Source of the DNA: Deinococcus marmoris
GTDB taxonomy: Bacteria; Deinococcota; Deinococci; Deinococcales; Deinococcaceae
Length of the DNA: 10,025 bases
Assembly: GCF_001949125.1 (NCBI RefSeq)
Contig: NZ_MSTI01000136.1
Span: 1-10,025, forward strand
Reading direction: 5' to 3'
This document shows, piece by piece, positions 1-6,959 of the stretch (its first letter is position 1; each line of letters opens with the position of its first letter). The translations under genes and the position numbers were made by a program. The notes beneath the pieces are model-generated. The model worked only from the letters and a program-made list of their open reading frames with translations. It did no database searches and had not been told where the DNA came from.

Positions 1-2
1 TG

Positions 3-560
3 ATGAAGCGCGACGCTCAGGCCACCAAACAACGGATTTTCGAGGCGGCCACGGCAGAGTTCGCCCAGTACGGCATCGCCGGGGCGCGGATTGACCGGAT
101 CGCGGCGGCGGCGGGCAGCAATAAAGCCATGATCTACACCTATTTTGGAAGCAAGGATGAGCTGTTTGACGCGGTGGGTGTGGAGCAGATCAGCCGCCAC
201 ATGAACGACGTGCCGATGGACGCCCACGATCTGCCGGACTACGCCGCAAAGGTGGTGGAGCATTACCGCCAGCACCCGGAAATCATGCGACTGGTCACGT
301 GGGCCAGGTTAGAACGCGGGCCAGAGGCAGGCAAGCTGACGGGCCTGCTGGACTCTTACGGACGCAAAGTGGAGGCAGTGGCCCAGGCCCAGCGCAGCGG
401 CGTCATCAGTGACCGGTTTCCAGCCGCCACGCTTCTAGAACTGATCCTGGCCCTGATTCAGACCAACGCGGGACTCAGCACTGCTCCTGACGACGAAAAA
501 GAATTTCAGCGTCGTCAGCAGGCCATCCAGGCCGCAGTGGCACGGCTTGTTCAGCCCTGA
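3..560 (+). CDS. TetR/AcrR-family transcriptional regulator
   Basis: This 185-aa protein has the layout of a TetR repressor: an N-terminal helix-turn-helix domain (about residues 10-56) and a helical C-terminal ligand-binding and dimerisation domain. The family signature is clear: RIFEAATAEFAQYG at 11-24, then the HTH with IDRIAAAAG at 30-38 and the recognition-helix segment MIYTYFGSKDELF at 43-55. Length is normal for the family. The C-terminal half contains WARLERG, which resembles the TetR_C_21-type effector domains, but the ligand cannot be read from it. The ATG at 3 overlaps a TGA at 1-3 (TGATG), which could be the stop of an upstream gene and so imply translational coupling; the window edge hides this, and an upstream start cannot be excluded. 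The target is unknown and is probably the gene to the left, since what lies downstream is an IS remnant. Confidence 0.9.
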   Translation: MKRDAQATKQRIFEAATAEFAQYGIAGARIDRIAAAAGSNKAMIYTYFGSKDELFDAVGVEQISRHMNDVPMDAHDLPDYAAKVVEHYRQHPEIMRLVTWARLERGPEAGKLTGLLDSYGRKVEAVAQAQRSGVISDRFPAATLLELILALIQTNAGLSTAPDDEKEFQRRQQAIQAAVARLVQP

Positions 561-726
561 GCAACCAAGTCATGACCACCCGTAAATGCAATTGAAAGGC
601 GATACGACACTCTGACAGGATGGGGTGACGACAAGATCGATACTGGTGGCGAAATCGGAATTATTCGGCTGGCACGGCAAAATTAGAGTGATAGCTGTAT
701 GCGGCAAGGGAAGCGCACACTGGGTT

Positions 727-1536
727 ATGAGCCTGCATCCTCAACCGTGGGGTGATATCCCCGAAGAAACCGTCCGGGTCGCGCGTGCTTCGTTTCCAAA
801 AGGCATCACGATTATGCGGCTGCGCGACGAGTTCGGCGCGCTGTATCAAGATCAGGACTTCGCGGCCCTGTTTCCGCGCCACGGCCAGCCCGCCTGGTCT
901 CCCTGGCGTCTGGCTCTGATCACCGTTTACCAATTCATGGAGCAACTCAGTGACCACGGTGCTGCGGATGCCGTCCGGGGCAGGTTGGACTGGAAATATG
1001 CGCTGAGTCTGGAATTGGATGATTCCGGCTTCGACCATACAGTGCTGAGTGAATTCCGAACCCGTCTGGTGCAGGGAAATGCAGAGCTGTTGCTGCTGGA
1101 TCACATGCTCTCCTGAAACCGGGAGAGCGGCTTGCTGAAGTTGCGCGGAAACCAACTCACGGACTCCACTCATGTGTTGACCAGCGTCCGCGTACTGACG
1201 CGTCATGAACATCTCGCCGAGACCTTCCAGGCTGCCCTTAACGCGCTGGCGACGGTTGATCCCCTCTGGCCAAGGCCCTGGGTACCTGAGGCGTGGTTTG
1301 AGCGTTACGGACGGCGCATGGAAGAGTTTCGACTGCCCAAAAGCAAGGCAAACCGGGCGGTTTATCTTCAGCAACTGGGGCAGGATGGCTTTCGTCTCCT
1401 CGACGCTCTGGAACAGGACGAAGCCCTCGTTCAGCTCCAGTCCCTCACGGCTATTCACCTTCCGCATGCGGCCTGGCACTATCACTTTGAGCGCTAGCCG
1501 GACATTGTCCGGCTGCGAGATCCTGAGGAGTTGAAA
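727..1536 (+). pseudogene. IS1182-type transposase remnant (5' part, two in-frame stops)
   Basis: From the ATG at 727 the frame encodes MSLHPQPWGDIPEETVRVAR, a start typical of IS1182-group transposases, followed by the DUF772/InsH-like N-terminal domain (LRDEFGALYQDQDFAALF, then WSPWRLALITVYQFMEQLSD and FDHTVLSEFRTRLV). A TGA at 1114-1116 stops the frame. Translation resumes in the same frame with TDSTHVL, which holds the probable first catalytic Asp of the DDE set, and runs through HYHFER to a TAG at 1495-1497. After it the frame still reads VRLRDPEEL, which fits the same family, to about 1533. The DDE core beyond this point is missing, so the copy is both nonsense-mutated and truncated and cannot transpose. 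A GTG at 625 lengthens the frame, but the added residues do not look like the family. The element's outer ends could not be placed. Confidence 0.8.
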
Positions 1537-1688
1537 TGAAGCTCAGCGTTCAAACGAGTAACGCCCCCAGAATTCAGCTTGAATTGGTGGACAGGCCATG
1601 CTGTTTACCGCATCATGCCGTTAAGAACACGGCGATGAGATGGCGCAGGGCCTTCATAGGGGATCAGGCGCGGCTGGAGCTGGGTTCT

Positions 1689-1693
1689 GGAGG
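1689..1693 (+). promoter_or_regulatory. Ribosome binding site of the STAND/BTAD regulator
   Basis: GGAGG lies 5 nt before the ATG at 1699. It supports this start for the long regulator, which places the Walker A motif at residues 28-35, a usual distance from the N-terminus for this kind of protein. No convincing -35/-10 promoter was found in the 160 bp between the transposase remnant and this site. Confidence 0.75.
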
Positions 1694-1698
1694 TTTGA

Positions 1699-4600
1699 AT
1701 GGACGCCCGCAGTCAACACGTCGCCAATCGACTCCGGGGACTGGCCGCTCACCGTAGCGGCGTGGCCGTGGGCCTGTGGGGTGAGCCAGGCATCGGCAAA
1801 ACGCATCTGGCACAGGCGCTGCTGCGGGTGACGCCGTGTCCATCGATCACGGTTCAGGCCACCCAGCCCCTGGAGCAACTCATTCTGGCGCTGCCCCGGC
1901 CCAGAAAGCCTGGCGTCTGGCTGGAGCAGTCTGTGGCTGGTCTGGAACAGGGGGCCAGCCTAAGCGCAGGGCACGCGGCTGAACTGCTCGCCGCGCACCT
2001 TGGAGCGGGTGCCCCGCTCGTCATCCTCGCCGAGAATCTCCACGGGTGTTCGGCGGCACAACTCCAGTCCTGGCAGGATCTTGCGGCGCGCGTGTCCCAG
2101 ATCAGGGGCGTCGGGCTGCTGGTGACCAGCCGAACCCAGCCTCCCGGCGGTTTTGAGGCCGTGCGCCTCAGTCCCCTGAGCCGGGCTGAATCCGACGGGC
2201 TACTCGAATCGGAAATTGGGGGGTCCCTGCCCCACGAAGCGCTCGGCTGGATCTTCGAGCGGGCGGCGGGTCATCCCCTATTCACACTCGAATTTTTCCG
2301 CTTCCTGGCCCGCCAGGGCGTGATCTGGAACGACGGCCAGCATTGGCGCTGGCGCGCGCCTGAACGCCGGATGGTGCCAGGCACAGTCGAGGCGCTCATC
2401 GAGCAGCTCGTCGCTGGGGTGGCCGCCGCCCCCGGCCTGGAAGACATTATCCACGCCAAGGCACTCCTCGGCCAGGGTGTCGAGCCAGCCCTTCTGGCGC
2501 AGGTTGCCGGGCTAAGTGATCAGGCTGCCGTGACTGCCACCGCGCATCTGAGCCGGGAAGGCATCCTGCTTGAGGATGAGTTCGCTCAGCCCCTGTACGC
2601 TGAGGTGATCACGCGCGGCCTGACGGCCAGCAGGCGTCAGGTGTTGGCGCGCCGGGCAATCACCGCTTACCAAGCTGTCCCGCAGCGGGCCGCAGCCTTC
2701 GTGGCCGACGCAGCGCTTGACCCAGCGCAGGCCCTGAACTTGCTCACGCAGGCGGCCAGACAGGCCACTCAGGATCGACAGGAGGGCCAGGCCGCCCAGT
2801 GGCTGGTACAGGCGGTCAACTACGCCACGGGGCCGGAGCAGGCTGCCCTGGCGTTTGAGGCGGCCACAGCCCTCAAGGGAAGCGACCTGCCCACCGCCAT
2901 TCGGCTGGGAGAACTGGCCCTGAAGATCACTCCCCACGACATTCTAACCATCGATCTGCTGGCTAGAATTTTTGCCACCCGTCGAGAGCAAGACCGGCTT
3001 GAACAGGTCTTGGCCCACCTCCCAGAGAGCGAGCAGGGCGAGGGCGGCCTGAGCCGTCAAATCCGGCTCAGGAGCATCATCGGCGATGATCAGGGCGTCG
3101 TCGAGCTGTTTGAGCAGCATCCAGAGCTGCTGGAATCCAATCCAGAAACCTGCTATGACATCGGCTGGTCCCTGCTGAATCTGGGCCGCGCCGATGAGGC
3201 TGATCATCTGGTGACAGTGGCCCAGCAACACCCGGCCCTGAGTGACCACACGGCGGCGCTGCTCAGCTACCTGCGGGGCATCCTGTGTGCCCAGCGCGCC
3301 GACAACGCTGGCGCAGAGGTCTTCTTTCGCCAATCTCTTGCCATTGCCCGAACCCTGGGGGAGATCCACAACATCATCAGCAGCCTGCATGCCCACGCCA
3401 TGGTGCTCCAGGATCTCGGCGAGTACCACGCCGCCCTCCCGGAGCTTCAAGAAGCGGCCATGTTGAGTCTCCAGCGCGGGCATGTCGTTCAGTACGCCGA
3501 GGCCAACCTGGCTATCGCTGACCAACTGGTGTGGTTTGGAGACTATGACCGGGCAGAGGGCCTGTATCTGGAGAGTCTCGATATCCTGGAACGGCAACCA
3601 CCGCACGGCTTCCTGATCGACGGGCTGAACGCGCTGGCCGAACTGTACCTGACCCTGGACACTGCTTTCAACGTGACCCTGGCCCGGAAATACGCCTCCG
3701 GCGCTCTGCGGGTCTCTAGGGCGCTGAACCATCTGGTGGGCCAGGCCCGCGCGACGCGGGTATTGGCGGCGACGCTGATTCATGATGGTCAGTTGACGCT
3801 GGCCGGGGAACAGGCCGAAGAGGCCCTGGCTCTGGCCACGTTGAGCGGACGGCCCCGGCAGCAACGGGAGGCCCTTCTGGTCATGTCCAGGGTTGAGCAG
3901 GCGCAGGGTGATCCAGCGCTGGCCCGCCAGCACCTGGGAGAAGCCCTCCAATTGGCTGTGGAGATCGCCGAGCCCTTTCCCACGCGGGTGATCGAACTCG
4001 AACTGTGCGCCCTCAACCATGAGACCAGCCGTGCCAGGGATCACCTGGAATGGTTTGAGCAGCGTGGTCTGCGGCACGGCGTTCATCTGGTGTACCGCCT
4101 CTTCCCAGGACTGGCCGGTAGGCTGACCGGCCAGAGCGCTCCCCCCGTTCCTGAATTCCGGCTCAAGGTACTGGGGCCGATGCGCTGGGAGTCTGTTTCG
4201 GGGGCGATTCCGGTGCGGGGCCGCAAACGCCAGGAACTGCTGGCCGCCCTGCTCGAAGCCCGTATTGAGGGACGGGCCGAGGTGCCGCGCCTGAGTCTGC
4301 TCGAATCGCTGTACCCGGAACAAGCCGAGGGGCGGGCGGGTCTCCTACTGGCCGATCTGGTGTATCAGGTCCGGGAACTCCTGGGGGCCGGGACCATCCT
4401 GACCACCACGGCTGGCTACGCCCTGGGGTCAGGCGTGTCCAGCGATGCCGAGATTTTTCTGGTGCACGGCGACACCCGGTTGTGGCGGGGATCGCCTCTG
4501 AGTGGATTAGATCCGGCGGCCCGCTCGGAAACGGTGCGCGAGGCGCTTTGCCTGATGTTGCAGAGGCAAGGTGAGGCACAACTGATCAGCGATCCCACCG

Positions 4601-4836
4601 AGGCTCTCCGGGTGGCAGACCTGCTGACGGACGCCGATCCCTACAACCTGGAGGCGCTGGGGCTAACCCTACGGGCCTGGCGTGGGGTAGGCAACCCAAA
4701 GGCACTGTCCCGTAGCTATGACCAGGCCAGGGCGCGGTTCCTCGATGTTGGCGAGCGGTTGCCGGAACACTGGGAAGATTGTCTGGCGACGTTGAACCCG
4801 CCCCAGGTTCTCGGCCTTATCCGCGCTGCAACCTGA
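1699..4836 (+). CDS. STAND-ATPase/TPR/winged-helix-BTAD transcriptional regulator (SARP-like)
   Basis: This 1045-aa protein is a likely signal-integrating transcriptional activator. The N-terminal part is a P-loop NTPase of STAND/AAA type: Walker A GEPGIGKT at 28-35, a Walker B-like strand LVILAENLH at about 107-115, and a sensor-like LLVTSR at about 140-145. The middle (about 350-810) is rich in Ala/Leu helical pairs of the TPR kind, including a stretch around LGEYHAALPELQEAA. From residue 820 (FRLKVLGPM) an OmpR/SARP-like winged helix follows (VRGRKRQELLAALLEA, then LADLVYQVRELLG and TTTAGYALG), and after it a bacterial transcriptional activation domain of helical repeats to the C-terminus (LRVADLLTDADPYNLEALGL). 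In classical Streptomyces SARPs the winged helix and BTAD are N-terminal; here they are C-terminal. The Walker B strand lacks the usual DD/DE pair (AEN instead), so ATP hydrolysis may be slow. Target genes are unknown; neighbouring genes are candidates. Confidence 0.88.
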   Translation: MDARSQHVANRLRGLAAHRSGVAVGLWGEPGIGKTHLAQALLRVTPCPSITVQATQPLEQLILALPRPRKPGVWLEQSVAGLEQGASLSAGHAAELLAAHLGAGAPLVILAENLHGCSAAQLQSWQDLAARVSQIRGVGLLVTSRTQPPGGFEAVRLSPLSRAESDGLLESEIGGSLPHEALGWIFERAAGHPLFTLEFFRFLARQGVIWNDGQHWRWRAPERRMVPGTVEALIEQLVAGVAAAPGLEDIIHAKALLGQGVEPALLAQVAGLSDQAAVTATAHLSREGILLEDEFAQPLYAEVITRGLTASRRQVLARRAITAYQAVPQRAAAFVADAALDPAQALNLLTQAARQATQDRQEGQAAQWLVQAVNYATGPEQAALAFEAATALKGSDLPTAIRLGELALKITPHDILTIDLLARIFATRREQDRLEQVLAHLPESEQGEGGLSRQIRLRSIIGDDQGVVELFEQHPELLESNPETCYDIGWSLLNLGRADEADHLVTVAQQHPALSDHTAALLSYLRGILCAQRADNAGAEVFFRQSLAIARTLGEIHNIISSLHAHAMVLQDLGEYHAALPELQEAAMLSLQRGHVVQYAEANLAIADQLVWFGDYDRAEGLYLESLDILERQPPHGFLIDGLNALAELYLTLDTAFNVTLARKYASGALRVSRALNHLVGQARATRVLAATLIHDGQLTLAGEQAEEALALATLSGRPRQQREALLVMSRVEQAQGDPALARQHLGEALQLAVEIAEPFPTRVIELELCALNHETSRARDHLEWFEQRGLRHGVHLVYRLFPGLAGRLTGQSAPPVPEFRLKVLGPMRWESVSGAIPVRGRKRQELLAALLEARIEGRAEVPRLSLLESLYPEQAEGRAGLLLADLVYQVRELLGAGTILTTTAGYALGSGVSSDAEIFLVHGDTRLWRGSPLSGLDPAARSETVREALCLMLQRQGEAQLISDPTEALRVADLLTDADPYNLEALGLTLRAWRGVGNPKALSRSYDQARARFLDVGERLPEHWEDCLATLNPPQVLGLIRAAT

Positions 4837-4839
4837 ACA

Positions 4840-4859
4840 TCCGATCCGTTTCCGATCCG
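4840..4859 (+). repeat. Tandem direct repeat TCCGATCCG, 11-bp period
   Basis: TCCGATCCG occurs at 4840-4848 and again at 4851-4859, so the two units are exactly one helical turn (11 bp) apart. SARP-type winged-helix activators are known to bind direct repeats with about this period. Its place just after the regulator gene and before the zinc-ribbon gene suggests an operator, but this is inference. The second unit shares four bases with the 5' arm of the hairpin that follows. Confidence 0.5.
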
Positions 4860-4893
4860 CCCTCCCCAACACTGCACTTCAGGGGAGGGCGGA
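4856..4893 (+). promoter_or_regulatory. Perfect 12-bp hairpin overlapping the next gene's ribosome binding site
   Basis: TCCGCCCTCCCC (4856-4867) is exactly complementary to GGGGAGGGCGGA (4882-4893), with a 14-nt loop. It lies 20 nt after the regulator's stop and 6 nt before the GTG of the zinc-ribbon gene. No U-tract follows, so it is not a classical intrinsic terminator. The purine-rich 3' arm carries the anti-anti-Shine-Dalgarno sequence of the downstream gene, so the folded form should hide the ribosome binding site. It could be a translational attenuator or a GC-rich terminator; the sequence alone does not decide. Confidence 0.6.
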
Positions 4894-4899
4894 GAGCTT

Positions 4900-5151
4900 G
4901 TGAAACGCCAAGACGACAATCCAGGTCTCAGAACACCGATCCGTTACCGGTTGTGTCCATGCTGCTCCCGCGCAGTGCCGGTCAGTTCGTCGGAGCGGTA
5001 TTGCATCAATGACGGCACTTGGCTGATCGAAGCGTGTCCACTGTGCCGCGCTCCGATTGCCAGCCCTTACGCCAGCTACTGCTCCACCTGTGGTGAACCG
5101 CTTCTCAGGACAACCCAGGCCAGCGAGGAGGACGCCATGAATTCAGGCTAG
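4900..5151 (+). CDS. Small double zinc-ribbon protein
   Basis: The 83-aa protein starts with GTG at 4900, supported by GGAG at 4891-4894. It shows two Cys clusters of zinc-ribbon type. The first has C19 and C22 in CPCC, C35 in RYCINDG, and an Asp (D38) where a fourth Cys might be expected; this YCxxDG form is common in small zinc ribbons. The second is complete: C46-x2-C49 (CPLC) with C61-x2-C64 (CSTC). It has no signal peptide or membrane segment, so it is probably cytoplasmic, with a role in protein or nucleic-acid contacts. It lies 63 bp behind the large regulator and may be its partner or co-transcribed gene. Near the end, GAGGAGG and an ATG at 5138 in the same frame open a four-codon reading frame (MNSG), perhaps a relic of a lost downstream gene. 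Confidence 0.7.
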   Translation: MKRQDDNPGLRTPIRYRLCPCCSRAVPVSSSERYCINDGTWLIEACPLCRAPIASPYASYCSTCGEPLLRTTQASEEDAMNSG

Positions 5152-5152
5152 A

Positions 5153-5171
5153 TCCCGCGTTTGGCGTGGGA
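5153..5171 (+). terminator. Weak hairpin after the zinc-ribbon gene
   Basis: TCCCGCG (5153-5159) can pair with CGTGGGA (5165-5171), including one G-U pair, around a 5-nt loop, directly after the stop at 5149-5151. It has no U-tract, so a terminator role is only suggested by position. The rest of 5172-5427 shows no convincing gene; a small GC hairpin (CCGCTG-AGAA-CAGCGG, 5346-5361) is the only other structure seen. Confidence 0.25.
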
Positions 5172-5427
5172 GGCGTCATAGGTTCCGCGCCGCGTCAACA
5201 CACCCAGGTGACAAGGGGGGAAGGAAACCTCCCGTGGAAAGGAGTCAGCCTGGCCGTCACGAACCCCACCCCCTGGAAGGCGAGCGTGTCCCGGCCCTTC
5301 CCGTGCGTGATCCGGGGCAGGAGCGAGAGCCATGATCTGCCCGTCCCCGCTGAGAACAGCGGTTCTGCTGTGCGCCGCTGTCCTTTCTGGCGTCCGTCAG
5401 TTCGACAGCAAGATTGAGGAGATTTCC

Positions 5428-5973
5428 ATGACCTATCAAAATGCAGAACAAAACGCCGCTTCCACCCTCTCGCGCCGTGAGCTGATGCACCGGGCCGCCG
5501 TTCTGGGACTGGTCAGCCTGCCCCTGGTGCGGGGCGCTGGTCTGGCCCAGACCACCCCGGCTCCTGCCCCCACGTCGCCTACCACCGGGGCCGCCGCCGA
5601 CTACAAGTTGAGTCTGGCTGGCCTGGCCCCCGTCACCATCCTCCAAAACACGAGCGCCCGCAAGGGGAACAAAGCGGTCTGGCCGCTGCTGGCGGGCATC
5701 TCGATTGCTCAGGTGGAGATTCCACAAGGCACCTGGCGTTCGACGCATTACCACACCAACTCCTCCGAACTGGCGGTGATCGTGCAGGGCCAGGCCAGCG
5801 CCGGACTGCAAACGCCAGATCAGACATGGCTGGAACTGGAGCTGGCGGCGGGCGACTGCGTGTATTTCCCGCTCGGCTGGCCGCACTGGCTGCGGAACAC
5901 GGGGAATGAAGTGCTGCACACGTACTTCAACTACGGGCATGAACAACCCGCCACCGTTGAAGTTCAGGACTGA
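5428..5973 (+). CDS. Exported cupin-domain protein (Tat signal, oxalate-decarboxylase-like)
   Basis: The 181-aa protein is a single-domain cupin. GAGGAG at 5416-5421 supports the ATG at 5428. The N-terminus has a twin-arginine motif, SRRELM at 15-20, a hydrophobic stretch (AAVLGLVSLPLV) and a likely cleavage site near GLAQ at 38-41, then a Pro/Thr linker, so it is probably folded with its metal before export. Cupin motif 1 is intact: H107-x-H109-x4-E114, with Gly121 following. Motif 2 is GDCVYFPLGWPHWLRNTG (142-159), with H153 as the last ligand. These four residues normally bind Mn, Fe or Ni. Relatives include monocupin oxalate decarboxylase-like proteins, but the substrate is not known. The frame stays open upstream to an ATG at 5332 with its own AGGAG (5319-5323); that longer start would put 32 residues before the Tat signal, so it is less likely. 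Confidence 0.82.
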   Translation: MTYQNAEQNAASTLSRRELMHRAAVLGLVSLPLVRGAGLAQTTPAPAPTSPTTGAAADYKLSLAGLAPVTILQNTSARKGNKAVWPLLAGISIAQVEIPQGTWRSTHYHTNSSELAVIVQGQASAGLQTPDQTWLELELAAGDCVYFPLGWPHWLRNTGNEVLHTYFNYGHEQPATVEVQD

Positions 5974-5980
5974 AACGGAT

Positions 5981-6097
5981 CTGCACCAGGGTTTTTTGCA
6001 AGGAGAAATCCGATGAACAGGGTACGCGCCACGTCTCCTCAGTCGGCCCCCGCCAGCAGACTGGGCCGCCAGTTCATTGCCTGCCCAGTCTGCTGGC
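5981..6097 (+). repeat. Leader repeat copy A
   Basis: The first copy of a leader that recurs at 7191-7309. From CTGCACCA at 5981 through the T-run, the shared AAGGAGAAATCCGATGAA block and on to TCGGCCCC at 6050, the two copies match without gaps at 55 of 70 positions by my hand count. Both then carry a hairpin with CTGGGC and GCCCAG at the loop base and a 16-nt loop. In copy A the stem is a perfect 15 bp and the loop is reversed relative to copy B. Confidence 0.75.
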
Positions 6098-6183
6098 CCC
6101 CCCGAATTTTTGCGCTGAGCGGCGCAGGCTTCAAAGACCCCTCGGAAAAACACATCGGCTCAACAGCCAGGAGGAACCCATGA
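6013..6183 (+). CDS. Small leader ORF (56 aa) overlapping the lectin start
   Basis: An ATG at 6013, 7 nt after AAGGAG (6000-6005), opens a 56-codon frame beginning MNRVRATSPQSAP and ending ARRNP. Its TGA at 6181-6183 overlaps the lectin ATG at 6180-6182 (ATGA), the classic arrangement for translational coupling. The peptide has Cys at 24 and 27 (CPVC), is basic at the start and has no signal peptide or known domain. The start region matches the second leader at 7223 (MNK...SQSAP), so ribosome binding site and start are conserved, though the rest diverges quickly. It may be a regulatory leader peptide rather than a functional protein, or simply an open frame in a duplicated 5' region. Confidence 0.4.
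   Translation: MNRVRATSPQSAPASRLGRQFIACPVCWPPRIFALSGAGFKDPSEKHIGSTARRNP
6052..6097 (+). promoter_or_regulatory. Perfect 15-bp hairpin inside leader A
   Basis: GCCAGCAGACTGGGC (6052-6066) pairs exactly with GCCCAGTCTGCTGGC (6083-6097) around the 16-nt loop CGCCAGTTCATTGCCT. A C-run and then TTTTT at 6107-6111 follow, with the T-run starting 10 nt after the stem, too far for a standard intrinsic terminator. Lying between a translated leader and the lectin gene, it could act as an attenuator. The same place in leader B has a much weaker stem. Confidence 0.65.
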
Positions 6184-6959
6184 AGATCACTATCCCCAGG
6201 ACGCTAACCTTTCCCGCACGCTCACTTCTGCTGCTCGGCCCGGCGTTCGCGCTGCTGGCCGTGGTCGGCCCGACCGCCACCGCGCAGGCCTACGGGCCGG
6301 ACACCTGCAAGTCGGGATACGTGTGGCGCGGGGCGAATCCCAGTGACCATGTGTGCGTGACCCCAGAGACACGGCAGCAAACCGCCAACGATAATGCCCA
6401 TGCCGCTTCTCGGCATGATTCCAGCGGCACGGATACCTGCGTGAACGGGTACGTGTGGCGCGAGGCTTTTGCAGGAGACCGTGTCTGCGTGCTGCCCGCC
6501 GTGCGGACACAGACCGCGCAGGACAACGCGGTGGCTGGCACCAGGATCGCGACCGCCCCAGCCTCCAGCCCGGCTGCCCCGGCCCCCGGAAGTAACCAGA
6601 CACTCCAGAACTTGGCGACGAGTTTCTGCCTGGACAGCAATGCTAAAGGGCAGGTCTACGCCCTGAAGTGTAATGGGGGGGCCTATCAGGAATGGCAACT
6701 TCGGGTGAACAGCGATGGGACACAGACATTTCAGAATCTGGCGACGAGTTTCTGTCTGGGAAGCGACAGTTTTAACGCCAAACTGATCTACGCCACAAAC
6801 TGTAACGGGGGGTCCTACCAGAAATGGCGGTCCCTGGCAAACGGCGACGGGACACAGACCATTCAGATTCTGGCAACGGGGTTCTGTCTCGACAGCAATG
6901 CCGAACGGCAGGTCTACGCCCTACGCTGCAACGGGGGGTCCTACCAGAAGTGGCGCTAG
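6180..6959 (+). CDS. Secreted lectin: two Cys-repeat units plus ricin-type beta-trefoil
   Basis: The 259-aa protein starts at the ATG at 6180 behind AGGAGG (6169-6174). A Sec signal peptide with a long hydrophobic core (LLLLGPAFALLAVV) ends at about A37 (AQA-YG). Two units with a 44-residue period follow: DTCKSGYVWRGANPSDHVCV at 41-60 and DTCVNGYVWREAFAGDRVCV at 85-104, each continuing with a P..R.Q...DN..A..R tail. This unit is known from actinobacterial and myxobacterial secreted proteins but I know no function for it. After a Pro/Ala linker (about 123-139), three repeats starting at residues 140, 182 and 226 form a ricin-B-type beta-trefoil, each ending in a QxW-type motif (YQEWQ, YQKWR, YQKWR) and holding a Cys pair (SFC or GFC, then CNGG). 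Such domains bind sugars. There is no catalytic domain. It probably acts outside the cell or on the cell surface. Confidence 0.85.
   Translation: MKITIPRTLTFPARSLLLLGPAFALLAVVGPTATAQAYGPDTCKSGYVWRGANPSDHVCVTPETRQQTANDNAHAASRHDSSGTDTCVNGYVWREAFAGDRVCVLPAVRTQTAQDNAVAGTRIATAPASSPAAPAPGSNQTLQNLATSFCLDSNAKGQVYALKCNGGAYQEWQLRVNSDGTQTFQNLATSFCLGSDSFNAKLIYATNCNGGSYQKWRSLANGDGTQTIQILATGFCLDSNAERQVYALRCNGGSYQKWR
6597..6956 (+). repeat. Three internal repeats coding the beta-trefoil
   Basis: The repeats start at 6597, 6723 and 6855 (126 and 132 bp apart), each with a CAGAC...CAGA.TCTGGC-like opening (first copy: CAGAACTTGGC). Repeats 1 and 3 share long near-identical stretches (GACAGCAATGC, CAGGTCTACGCCCT), while repeat 2 differs in its middle (KLIYATNC instead of QVYALKC) and is slightly longer. 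The high DNA similarity suggests recent duplication or gene conversion within the gene. Confidence 0.75.

Noticed and set aside
625..726. GTG start giving a longer transposase N-terminus
   Set aside because: The extra residues do not resemble the family, whose typical start is at the ATG at 727.
1536..1757. A 73-aa ORF with GAGGAG five to six bases before its ATG
   Set aside because: The apparent ribosome binding site is the Glu-Glu codons of the transposase remnant (DPEEL), and the frame overlaps the regulator start by 59 bp; no family is recognisable.
2944..4323. 459-aa open frame on the minus strand
   Set aside because: It is antisense to the TPR and winged-helix part of the regulator, is rich in Gln/Gly/Arg as expected for a shadow frame, and has no recognisable domain.
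5166..5417. Plus-strand ORF between the zinc-ribbon and cupin genes
   Set aside because: It starts with a GTG with no good ribosome binding site, has no domain and overlaps the upstream part of the cupin frame.
5172..5427. Possible riboswitch before the cupin gene
   Set aside because: The stretch was checked for cobalamin, TPP and glycine riboswitch consensus elements; the conserved cores are absent.
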